From assembly GCA_965262255.1 (NCBI GenBank), contig OZ253505.1, positions 1,302,001 to 1,366,000 on the forward strand: 64,000 nucleotides of DNA, in the 5' to 3' direction. Shown here one piece after another: positions 26,869 to 34,840 of the stretch. The stretch is from JANQQC01 sp965262255. GTDB taxonomy: Bacteria; Pseudomonadota; Alphaproteobacteria; Caulobacterales; Hyphomonadaceae. The notes under the pieces are model-generated. The model had not been told where the DNA came from and searched no databases. It worked only from the letters and a program-made list of their open reading frames with translations. The position numbers and the translations under genes were made by a program. How positions within the stretch are numbered: position 1 is the stretch's first letter; every line of letters begins with the position of its first letter.

Positions 26869-26925
26869 TGTCAGGACATAACCTGTTTTGTCATTGATCT
26901 CCGCTAACGCAACTAAGGTCTTGCC

Positions 26926-27735
26926 ATGAAAGTCTGGAAAATGAACGGAACTGGCAATACGTTTGCCGTAATTGACGCAAGAAACGAAACGTTTGCGCCA
27001 TCCAAAATCGAAATCAAAAAAATCGCTTCCGATTTGAAAGCTGATCAGGTACTTTCTTTGAATCCGGATGCCATAGCCGACACTTATATGTTGATCTGGA
27101 ATTCGGATGGTTCTCAAGTGCAAGCTTGTGGAAATGGCACCCGAGCTGTCGGTCACTTATTGTTAAACGAAAGTTCGCGTTCGACCGCCTTAATTCGTAC
27201 GCTCGCAGGCAACCTCGAAATAACACGTGCGTCGAGCGGAGACATTACGGTTGACATGGGGCAACCAATTATGAACTGGGACAAAATCCCGTTATCTCAC
27301 AAAATGAACATTGACAAACTTGAGGTAGAGATTGAGTTGAATGACGATTTTATCTTGGCTGGCCCCTCCGCCGTCTCGATGGGAAATCCTCACGCAGTGT
27401 TCTTCGTGAACGATATCAACGATATCGACATTATGCTAATAGGCCCGGTTTTAGAAAAACATCCAGTTTTTCCTGAATACGCCAATATTGGGTTTGCTCA
27501 AATTATCAATCGAAATTCTTTGAGACTGCGCGTATGGGAACGAGGAGCTGGCTTAACAGAAGCTTGTGGCACTGGTGCCTGTGCGGCCCTCGTTTGTGCG
27601 GCAAGAACCAATAAAACTGATAGAAATGCAAGATTAGTCCTTGACGGGGGAGAATTACAAATTAATTGGCGTTCTAGTGATGATCATGTGTTAATGACCG
27701 GTCCCGTAGAACTAGAATACGAGGCTACACTGTAG
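26926..27735 (+). CDS. dapF: Diaminopimelate epimerase
   Basis: Converts LL- to meso-diaminopimelate for peptidoglycan and lysine. The two catalytic cysteines are in QACGNGTRA and EACGTGACA, in the correct halves of a 269-residue protein, and MNGTGNTF is at the N-terminus. It heads the set dapF-mtaB-ftsY, an arrangement common in alphaproteobacteria. Confidence 0.95.
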   Translation: MKVWKMNGTGNTFAVIDARNETFAPSKIEIKKIASDLKADQVLSLNPDAIADTYMLIWNSDGSQVQACGNGTRAVGHLLLNESSRSTALIRTLAGNLEITRASSGDITVDMGQPIMNWDKIPLSHKMNIDKLEVEIELNDDFILAGPSAVSMGNPHAVFFVNDINDIDIMLIGPVLEKHPVFPEYANIGFAQIINRNSLRLRVWERGAGLTEACGTGACAALVCAARTNKTDRNARLVLDGGELQINWRSSDDHVLMTGPVELEYEATL

Positions 27736-27783
27736 AATTATTGCTAAATCCATACGTTTTAAAGAACAGAGTCTCTTTCAACA

Positions 27784-29058
27784 GTGCCGTTACAAACCCA
27801 ACATACTCCGCCAAAGGTAGTCACTTTGGGTTGCAGACTCAATGCTTACGAGTCTGAGGTCATTCATGGACATACTGAAGCACACAACCTAACTAAAACG
27901 ACCGTAATCAATACCTGCGCTGTAACAGAAGAGGCCGTCCGTCAGGCCCGCCAAACTATTCGCCGCATAGCCAAGCAACATCCAGAACAGTCTATTTACG
28001 TCACCGGCTGTGCCGCCCAAATAAACCCCGAAATGTTTGCATCAATGCCAGAAGTCAGTCAGGTCATTGGTAACAACAAAAAAATGCTTCCCGAGACTTG
28101 GCAATTTGGTCGGAAAAGTAAGGAAGATCGCAAAATTCGTATTGACGACATTATGTCGATTCGTTCAATCCCTTCGCAAAAAATTGGCAGAATGAGGGGG
28201 CGAGCCAGAGCTTACGTCCAAGTTCAGAATGGATGTGACCATCGTTGTACCTTTTGCATTATTCCGTACGGGCGCGGAAACGCTCGATCTGTGCCGGCCG
28301 GCGAGGTAGTAGAACAGATTCAAAGGTTAGTAGATTCTGGACACAAAGAGATAGTCTTGACCGGGGTCGACCTGACCAGTTGGGGCGGCGACCTTCCCAA
28401 TTCACCCCCGTTAGGGAACCTCGTACAACGCATACTGAAACTTGTTCCTGACTTATATCGACTACGCATAAGCTCTATCGACGCTATCGAAATTGATGAG
28501 GCCTTGTTTGAGGCAATAAGCGACTCTCGTTTGGCACCGCACCTCCATCTTTCCTTGCAACATGGCGATAATCTTATTCTGAAACGAATGAAACGACGGC
28601 ATAGTCGCGAAGAAGCTCTGGCATTGACACAAAGGCTACGAACCGCTCGCCCCGAAATTGCTTTGGGAGCAGACTTAATCGCTGGATTTCCAACCGAAAC
28701 GGAAGACCAGTTTCTGAATACTGTTTCGCTGATTGACGAAGTCGGCTTAGCATATGCTCATGTGTTTCCGTTTTCTCCGCGACAGGGAACACCGGCCGCT
28801 CGTATGCCGAAGGTGCCGTCGGAGTTGATTAAGGCGCGTGCTAAACAACTTCGTACTATAGGGGAAAACGCCCGAAACCATCATTTGGATCAGCTAATAG
28901 GCTCTGTTCGAGAAGCTCTATTTGAACGTGACGGCTTTGCTAGATTAGCAGATTACTCACGGGTATTCATTGAAGGTAGTGACCATAAACCCGGAGACCT
29001 TGTTCAAACTTTGATTCTTCGACGTGACGGTGGGAATCTCGTCGGAGTAAAAGCATGA
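27784..29058 (+). CDS. mtaB: tRNA t6A37 methylthiotransferase MtaB
   Basis: Radical-SAM enzyme that adds a methylthio group to t6A37 of tRNA, the modification made by TsaD. The N-terminal UPF0004 domain has the cysteines of LGCRLN, NTCAVT and TGCAAQ. The radical-SAM cluster is C-x3-C-x2-C in GCDHRCTFCIIPYGRG. A C-terminal TRAM-like tail follows. It has 424 residues and a GTG start. The stop overlaps ftsY by ATGA. Confidence 0.95.
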   Translation: MPLQTQHTPPKVVTLGCRLNAYESEVIHGHTEAHNLTKTTVINTCAVTEEAVRQARQTIRRIAKQHPEQSIYVTGCAAQINPEMFASMPEVSQVIGNNKKMLPETWQFGRKSKEDRKIRIDDIMSIRSIPSQKIGRMRGRARAYVQVQNGCDHRCTFCIIPYGRGNARSVPAGEVVEQIQRLVDSGHKEIVLTGVDLTSWGGDLPNSPPLGNLVQRILKLVPDLYRLRISSIDAIEIDEALFEAISDSRLAPHLHLSLQHGDNLILKRMKRRHSREEALALTQRLRTARPEIALGADLIAGFPTETEDQFLNTVSLIDEVGLAYAHVFPFSPRQGTPAARMPKVPSELIKARAKQLRTIGENARNHHLDQLIGSVREALFERDGFARLADYSRVFIEGSDHKPGDLVQTLILRRDGGNLVGVKA

Positions 29059-30086
29059 TTTTTTCATTCGGGAAAAAAAAGAAATCTCAAAACAACTCTC
29101 AGGATGTTTCAGTCTCCAATAAAAATTTGGATTCAAAGGAAAAGCTCGAAAGTCCTAAATCTAATCAGAAAACCAAATCAGGTCTTTTCTCGAAGTTAAC
29201 TTTTGGTTTAGCGCGTTCGTCTGCTCGCTTAACCTCAGGACTAAAAGTATTCAACAAACGCAAGCTCGATAAAACGACTATAGAAGAACTTGAGGATTTG
29301 CTTATTTCCTCTGACTTAGGTGTTAAGGTCGCCAAACAAATTACGGGAGAGCTTGCCAAGAAACGTCTAGATAAGGAAATCGCGGATCACGAAGTACGAA
29401 AACTGTTAGCAGAACAGATCAGCCGCATCCTAAAAGAACGAGAAAAAAAGCTAGATTTTACGAACGGGCCTAAACCGAGAGTTATATTTTTTGTTGGAGT
29501 CAATGGTTCGGGAAAAACTACGACTATCGGGAAGATTGCCTCACAACTAAAGTCAAATGGCATAAAAGTTTTACTCGTCGCGGGAGATACATTTCGAGCG
29601 GCTGCCGTTGAACAGTTAACTGTTTGGGGAAAACGAACCGGTGTCGCCGTAGAAACTAGAACAAAAGGATCCGATGCTTCTGGTCTCGTCTATGACGCGA
29701 TAAACAAAGCAAAAAAAGAAAACTATGATGTCGTAATGGTGGATACTGCAGGACGGCTACAAAACCGCGCCGAACTCATGTCAGAGTTAGCGAAATTGCT
29801 TCGCGTAGCAAGGAAGGTCGATCCAGAGGCCCCCCATGAAGTTATTCTTGTGCTGGATGCGACTGTTGGTCAGAATGCATTGAGGCAGGTTGAAGTATTC
29901 AAAGATTCTGCTGAGGTAACCGGGCTAATAATGACAAAGTTGGACGGGACTGCTAAAGGCGGTATTCTAGTTGCAATTGCACAGCAATATGATCTCCCAA
30001 TATATTTTGTAGGAATTGGCGAAGGTAGAGACGACCTAAAACAGTTTGAATCGAAAGAGTTTGTATTGGCTTTAACCGATGCTTGA
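29055..30086 (+). CDS. ftsY: Signal recognition particle receptor FtsY
   Basis: GTPase that docks SRP-ribosome complexes at the inner membrane. A short lysine-rich acidic N-terminus is followed by the NG domain: GVNGSGKTTT (G1), DTFRAAAVEQL, DTAGRLQNRAELM (G3), TKLDGTAKGG (G4) and GIGEGRDDL. It has 343 residues and overlaps mtaB by four bases. In related genomes another housekeeping gene follows; here the ATPase/small-protein module converges with only 25 bp between. Confidence 0.97.
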   Translation: MIFSFGKKKKSQNNSQDVSVSNKNLDSKEKLESPKSNQKTKSGLFSKLTFGLARSSARLTSGLKVFNKRKLDKTTIEELEDLLISSDLGVKVAKQITGELAKKRLDKEIADHEVRKLLAEQISRILKEREKKLDFTNGPKPRVIFFVGVNGSGKTTTIGKIASQLKSNGIKVLLVAGDTFRAAAVEQLTVWGKRTGVAVETRTKGSDASGLVYDAINKAKKENYDVVMVDTAGRLQNRAELMSELAKLLRVARKVDPEAPHEVILVLDATVGQNALRQVEVFKDSAEVTGLIMTKLDGTAKGGILVAIAQQYDLPIYFVGIGEGRDDLKQFESKEFVLALTDA

Positions 30087-30111
30087 TATAAATAGAACAG
30101 GTTTCTTATGG

Positions 30112-30660
30112 TCACCTAGTTATTGATTCAATAACGGAAATAGAATCTCCACATTTACACTTTCGATACTCAACGCTTTCGTTTAAAAATTCAATACGTT
30201 CCATCTCGCTCCCTTTGTCTTTCTTGCCTTTCTTACTTGCTTTTAACTTCATCTGCCGATGAGTATACTTATCATAGTTTCCACAGTAAATAGCAAATTT
30301 TTTCACTTTTTGCAATATTTGCAGATCCTTCTCGTTCAAATTCTCAAATATCCTTTCAATAATCCTATACCCAGATTGAAGCTGACTGTGAATCGTTCGT
30401 GGGTTCTTTTCACCCATGCTTAACTCCACAAGCACCAAACATCCACATCCGTCAAATTTATTTTCTGCAAAAATGTAATCGGGAATCTTCGGGCTCACGC
30501 CTTCATTTCCTCGTTCATGTACTAACGAGTTGTCAAACCTAAATATTACATTTGGACTAAGCTCTTTAGTTATACTCAAATTACAATTATTTTCCTTTAT
30601 CGAGTACCTAATTTGTTTTTCATCAAATTTTTCGAGAAGTAATCCAATAAAATTATTCAT
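30112..30660 (-). CDS. Small nuclease-like partner protein, module 2 (family B)
   Basis: 182 residues from the ATG at 30660, which overlaps the ATPase stop as ATGA. It is paralogous to the protein at 32837-33337: P60-D61, V78-E79-L-S81-M-G83, S92-Q-L-Q-S-G-Y98, Y125-C-G and C168-K-C-G-D-S173 match its motifs, the first two sets at the same residue numbers. The D followed 18 residues later by E-x-S after hydrophobic strands resembles a PD-(D/E)XK core in which the K is replaced by S; a lysine follows at MGEK. A lysine-rich stretch (139-149) could bind nucleic acid. No named family recognised. The overlap with the ATPase implies coupled translation and a complex. It could be an effector nuclease or a regulatory subunit. 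Confidence 0.75.
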   Translation of the reverse strand: MNNFIGLLLEKFDEKQIRYSIKENNCNLSITKELSPNVIFRFDNSLVHERGNEGVSPKIPDYIFAENKFDGCGCLVLVELSMGEKNPRTIHSQLQSGYRIIERIFENLNEKDLQILQKVKKFAIYCGNYDKYTHRQMKLKASKKGKKDKGSEMERIEFLNESVEYRKCKCGDSISVIESITR

Positions 30661-32063
30661 GGCAGCCTTCCGTGACACTCAAACCAATGGTTTGACAGCT
30701 TATCAGCTACTCGGTCAAAGCCATCGTCGTAGCCCATTTCATCGCGTTTCCATTTAGTTTCTTTAACAACCGAACCTTTTCGACCCTCTTTTACCTCCCA
30801 TACTCCTATCTGACTATGATTCAATCCCCTCGCTTGGTCAATATCGTTGAGTAAAACCTCGTTCGATAGTCCTTCCATAATCCACTCACTGTGTGTCGTA
30901 AGAACTACGTGATAACCTTCCCTTATCCATCTACAAATTTCTTGAATAAAACTTACTTGTTTTTCGGGATGTAGATGAGCCTCTGGTTCTTCGACGATAA
31001 GGGTCTTATGTGACCAACCATAATATCTCAAAAATAGTACAATCGGAGCGATTTGAGAAACCATAGACGAAGACATGTTAAGTGGCAATTTTTCGGATGA
31101 TTTACCATACTCATAGAAAAATTGAGGAATGTTTAACCAATCATGTTCTACTTTAATTTTGCCCTTAATCAATTTTCTTTCGAGATTACTGGCTTCTGTC
31201 GACGAAAAACGACTGTCGTCATCCTTTGGTATATCTAAAAGTTTTTTTACAAAATCCAAATTCACCCCCGATGCCTGGGACAAATTGGAATCAATATTCT
31301 CTTGAAGAACCGAACTAACAAATGCTCTATAATTGTTAGTCAACCCTACTCGCTCACCTGGTATGTACAATGCTCTACCAGAGCTTAAATGACCTTGACT
31401 CTCAATTAGACGAATCAGTTCAAAGAACAAATATCGTTTTGTGTCGAGTTTTTCATCGTCCGCTTGAATACGAAATAAACATTGAAGTATTGTCGCGTAA
31501 TCCCTACTCTCGGTTTTTTCAAGAGAAATTACGTGTCTGAACGGGATATTATATTTGGCTCTTGAATTACGAGCATCTAGAAGAAACCGATTTGGAGGAT
31601 TTTCTAAACCGTCAACGTACCTTTGAACCAATAAAAATGCCTCCGAATCCGAGTTAGTTCGAATTAATTCTCCTCGCTTAGCTGAACGAGAACATCTGAA
31701 AATCTCACTTGCAATGACTCTTGCATGCCGTGTCAAATCCACTTTCTCGGAGATCAAGTCTAGTTCCTCGTCATTCAACTCGATTGTTTTTTCATTTTGC
31801 AGTTGTTTGATCCAACGTTCGGGGTTTTCTACAAACTTTGCCAAATGATTATTCTCAAAAAGACTGTGTTCCCGTTGACGAACAAACTTGTAAAAATTAG
31901 TGCTACTTGAATAGGAAAATATAGCATACACAAAAGATGCTAACCAAGACTTACCAGTATTGTTCTTTCCCGTGAACACGGTTAGAGGACGCAGATCAAA
32001 CTTAGCGGAACCGATGGGACCAAGGTTACGCACGTTTATGGTAATTTTGTCAGTTTTAAGCAT
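30657..32063 (-). CDS. AAA15/OLD-type ATPase, module 2 (family A)
   Basis: ABC-like P-loop ATPase of 468 residues, related to OLD/RecF-type overcoming-lysogenisation ATPases. Walker A is GKNNTGKS at 32-39, a conserved PGERVGL is mid-protein, Walker B is LIVEEPEAHLHP from about 355, and the switch histidine lies in TTHSEW (about 391). The C-terminus has GVWEVKEG, GSVV and a final GRLP. No fused TOPRIM or other nuclease domain follows the ATPase. It is paralogous to the ATPase at 33334-34755 and overlaps its own partner by ATGA. It lies after the DUF3299 gene on the same strand. Confidence 0.85.
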   Translation of the reverse strand: MLKTDKITINVRNLGPIGSAKFDLRPLTVFTGKNNTGKSWLASFVYAIFSYSSSTNFYKFVRQREHSLFENNHLAKFVENPERWIKQLQNEKTIELNDEELDLISEKVDLTRHARVIASEIFRCSRSAKRGELIRTNSDSEAFLLVQRYVDGLENPPNRFLLDARNSRAKYNIPFRHVISLEKTESRDYATILQCLFRIQADDEKLDTKRYLFFELIRLIESQGHLSSGRALYIPGERVGLTNNYRAFVSSVLQENIDSNLSQASGVNLDFVKKLLDIPKDDDSRFSSTEASNLERKLIKGKIKVEHDWLNIPQFFYEYGKSSEKLPLNMSSSMVSQIAPIVLFLRYYGWSHKTLIVEEPEAHLHPEKQVSFIQEICRWIREGYHVVLTTHSEWIMEGLSNEVLLNDIDQARGLNHSQIGVWEVKEGRKGSVVKETKWKRDEMGYDDGFDRVADKLSNHWFECHGRLP

Positions 32064-32237
32064 TGTCTAGAGTTCTCTGGACCCGCAGAAAATATACATC
32101 AAGCGCTAGAAGAGCCAAAGCGTCTTATAGCGCACTGCAAGAGTGTATACTGATCTTTAGAAAAACGCAACCCTTTAGAAAGGTTAACTATCACTTAGAT
32201 TTAGTTGGCGGTTAGGTTGCTCCAACCAACGAAAAAT

Positions 32238-32801
32238 TCAGTACTCATACCTCTCGATCTTATCTAGTTTGATCGTGTACGCCGCGTCAGCTAAATCTGT
32301 GCTTTGCGTCTGAGTATACATTGTACCTTCTATCCACACTGCTTGCGGTAGATCCCTGAGCTTCAGGGGTTCCTCCGAAAGTACGAATATTGTCTGATTT
32401 GGGGGAGGGGGCGGCGCATGAATGCATGCACCAAAATAGGGAACAAGAAGAAACTCCTTTACCTTTGCGTCTTTGCCATACTCAAAAGGAACGGTATATC
32501 CCGGTATTCGAACACGGGTTTGATTAAGTTCTGGAACTGTATTGAAAGTGCCGATCTGCACCATCGTATCAGCAGCAGAGCCTTCCATTATTGGTCCCCC
32601 TCCATACAGCATTCTTTGTTGCTGTAAATACATTTCAGCAAGTCGCTCCTCTTCACCTTCGGGCATCAGCTCTTCCCACCCGATTTCCTCCACGGTCTCG
32701 GCTTTAATCTTCTGAAACTTAGGTTCCGCGTGTGCTTCGACGAAAATCGAGCACATGCAGATTGTTAGCACTAAGCCAGTACAACTGAATAACCTTTTCA
32801 T
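32238..32801 (-). CDS. DUF3299 periplasmic protein of a metal-transport operon
   Basis: About 187 residues with a signal peptide (MKRLFSCTGLVLTICMCSIF). The DUF3299 core is recognisable from RIPGYTVPFEY, the EFLLVPYFGACIHAPPPPPNQ pattern and the closing TYTIKL-like strand. In other proteobacteria this family accompanies a DUF2796 protein and an ABC ATPase/permease. Here those three genes lie at 34841-37595, separated from it by the ATPase module at 32837-34755. The start at 32801 is preferred; four earlier codons precede it. Function is unknown, probably metal-related. Confidence 0.85.
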   Translation of the reverse strand: MKRLFSCTGLVLTICMCSIFVEAHAEPKFQKIKAETVEEIGWEELMPEGEEERLAEMYLQQQRMLYGGGPIMEGSAADTMVQIGTFNTVPELNQTRVRIPGYTVPFEYGKDAKVKEFLLVPYFGACIHAPPPPPNQTIFVLSEEPLKLRDLPQAVWIEGTMYTQTQSTDLADAAYTIKLDKIERYEY

Positions 32802-32836
32802 TTCAAATAACACTCTTGAAAGATGTAAGCCTGTTA

Positions 32837-33337
32837 CTAGTGCGTTTCAAAAGCTTTCTCCAAACTTTCTCCACAATGTAGAACTTTGATCATTACGATC
32901 GTGTTACGAAACCTAATTCCCGTTTTACTTAGCTTCTCTCGTAAGGCCTTTGGCGGCTTTCCACAAAACAAGCCTATAAACTCTATATTCTTTAAAGAAT
33001 TTTTACTGCTCGTCTCTAGCAATCTTTTTTCCAGTATATCAAAACCCGATTGAATTTGCCTCTGTACGTCGTTTGCAGATTTATTTTTTCCCATACTAAT
33101 TTCTACAACTACCACACTTCCTTTGCCAATCGGCTTGTTACTCACAAATACGAAATCCGGTCTTAAACTTTGCTTGTCGATCAAAGACCTCTCTTTATCC
33201 AAGTCAATGACTATCCATTTACCTTTCTGCTTCGAGATGTCGACTTCACAAAAATTCTTACCGACTTTCTTTTTCATAGTCCGCCCTAAACAACCGACAT
33301 CTACTAAACTTTTTATCGTATCTACCAAATTTTTCAT
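32837..33337 (-). CDS. Small nuclease-like partner protein, module 1 (family B)
   Basis: 166 residues, paralogue of the 30112-30660 product. Motifs: P60-D61-F-V-F, a hydrophobic strand ending V78-E79-I-S81-M-G83, R93-Q-I-Q-S-G-F99, F124-C-G-K, and the C-terminal H154-C-G-E-S158. Spacing from PD to E is identical in both paralogues. The layout suggests a compact restriction-endonuclease-like fold with a variant active site (E-x-S). The ATG overlaps the ATPase stop as ATGA (33334-33337), implying translational coupling. It ends 35 bp before the DUF3299 start. Not recognised as a described family. Confidence 0.75.
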   Translation of the reverse strand: MKNLVDTIKSLVDVGCLGRTMKKKVGKNFCEVDISKQKGKWIVIDLDKERSLIDKQSLRPDFVFVSNKPIGKGSVVVVEISMGKNKSANDVQRQIQSGFDILEKRLLETSSKNSLKNIEFIGLFCGKPPKALREKLSKTGIRFRNTIVMIKVLHCGESLEKAFETH

Positions 33338-34755
33338 ACTGTCCTCATGTTTGCGTCGACCCAGCTATTGTGCAAAGACTGTACTGTGTCCTCAAATCCC
33401 GTCTGAAATCCTCCGAAATCTTGATCCCATTCTACCTCCCTGACTATAGATCCTATACCGTTATCAATTCTACTAAAATTCCAAACTCCAACGTCATTTT
33501 CAAAAAGTGCCGGATATGAATTCTTCCCTTTGTGTGCAATTACATTTCGCAACGCTTCAAAAAACCATTCACTGTGAGTAGTTATCAAAATTTTACAACC
33601 TTCTTGAATAAGAAGCGCTATCTGGTTTACAAGTTCAACTTGCTTGCTGGGGTGAACATGCACCTCTGGTTCTTCAATTATAATAATACTCTCTTTATTT
33701 ATAATATATCGCAAAAAAACAACTAACGGGGCTAATTGCTTTATCTTTGACGACAAGAGTTTTATTGGCACCAGATTATTCCCGTCATCCGGTTTAAAAA
33801 AAATGTAAGGCATCCCCGCCGAATTAAATTGTACGTTTACTTCGCCTTCCAATATACCTGCTTCGATTCGTTTCGCTGTATCGACTATTCTCTGATCGCG
33901 GCTATCTAAACTAGTTCCTCTGATTTTGGCTAACGAAGCAATGAAGTCACCTAGAACACCCGGAAACAAATCGACAAACTCATTTCGGTCTTTACTCCTT
34001 TTAGTATATTTTTCAATCAGTGACGGAACTAAAGAGTTAAAACTCTCCATTAAACCAACTCTGCCCGGTGGAAAATAGAAACACCCACGGCCTTGCATTG
34101 CTTGTCTATAAGCGAATAGAAGCGTATTTTTAATTAGGCGTTCCACAATATGAACCTGTCCACTATCAACTTCGTCATTTAGTGACCTATAGATAGTTTC
34201 GCGTAAACGCTGATCAGGATAAAAATTTACAGATTTCGGAAAGTAAATGTTAGTAGTAATTCCGTCGTTCTTAGTTATATGCTCGAAGAATGGAAACTTG
34301 TTACTACTTGTGTCACTAAAGAAAACCTTTATTCTTGTACTTTCTCTTGTATGCCAGCTCTCTAGTTCCTTATAACTCTCTATTCCAAAACACCTTTCAA
34401 TCTCAAAAATAATCTCCAAACCGGCCTGAGACATGCATTTGCTTAGCAAGGAATGCTCGGACTTAGAAAATGTTACGGAACTATCTGTTCTTATCGCACG
34501 TAACCAGTGTTCTCTACAGTCAGGAAAATTAAGGGGAATATTGTCAGAATTCAACTGTGTAAACTCTTCCAATGCTTGATTTGTATACCAGACAGGAGAA
34601 AGTGCATCCGTGGCCGAGTACAAAGAATAGATTAACGTAGCTAACCATGACTTACCTGTATCGCTTTGTCCTGTAAATATGGTCAAAGGGCGCAACTCCA
34701 CTGTTCCCTTTCTTATCGGGCCGAAGTTCTCGACTGAGATTGTTGGGAGTGCCAT
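33334..34755 (-). CDS. AAA15/OLD-type ATPase, module 1 (family A)
   Basis: 473-residue P-loop ATPase. Walker A is GQSDTGKS at 29-36 in the frame N-F-G-P-I...L-R-P-L-T-I-F-T-G shared with module 2. PPGRVGL is in the middle, Walker B is IIIIEEPEVHVHP from 357, and TTHSEW is around 392-397. The C-terminal GVWNFSR, GSIVREVEW and L-x-N-S-W pattern is shared with the paralogue. No helicase or TOPRIM is fused or adjacent, unlike Gabija or PARIS. It lies 85 bp after the ABC permease gene, in the same direction, with an operator-like palindrome in that gap. Confidence 0.85.
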   Translation of the reverse strand: MALPTISVENFGPIRKGTVELRPLTIFTGQSDTGKSWLATLIYSLYSATDALSPVWYTNQALEEFTQLNSDNIPLNFPDCREHWLRAIRTDSSVTFSKSEHSLLSKCMSQAGLEIIFEIERCFGIESYKELESWHTRESTRIKVFFSDTSSNKFPFFEHITKNDGITTNIYFPKSVNFYPDQRLRETIYRSLNDEVDSGQVHIVERLIKNTLLFAYRQAMQGRGCFYFPPGRVGLMESFNSLVPSLIEKYTKRSKDRNEFVDLFPGVLGDFIASLAKIRGTSLDSRDQRIVDTAKRIEAGILEGEVNVQFNSAGMPYIFFKPDDGNNLVPIKLLSSKIKQLAPLVVFLRYIINKESIIIIEEPEVHVHPSKQVELVNQIALLIQEGCKILITTHSEWFFEALRNVIAHKGKNSYPALFENDVGVWNFSRIDNGIGSIVREVEWDQDFGGFQTGFEDTVQSLHNSWVDANMRTV

Positions 34756-34786
34756 TAGGTCAAATCACAGGAAAAAAACCGAAATC

Positions 34787-34804
34787 AGTGCATAGTATAG
34801 CACT
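34787..34804. promoter_or_regulatory. Operator-like palindrome upstream of the module 1 ATPase
   Basis: AGTGC at 34787-34791 and GCACT at 34800-34804 flank eight AT-rich bases. On the minus strand the spacer contains TATACT, a good -10 hexamer for transcription towards the ATPase start at 34755. A repressor bound here would cover the -10 region. No matching -35 is clear. Confidence 0.3.
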
Positions 34805-34840
34805 AAACGTGTTCAGATTGCATTTTTAGCAGTTTAGCTC

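Noticed and set aside
30112..34755. Gabija, PARIS or Septu system
   Set aside because: No UvrD helicase, TOPRIM or HNH partner occurs; the partner proteins are small and of a different type.
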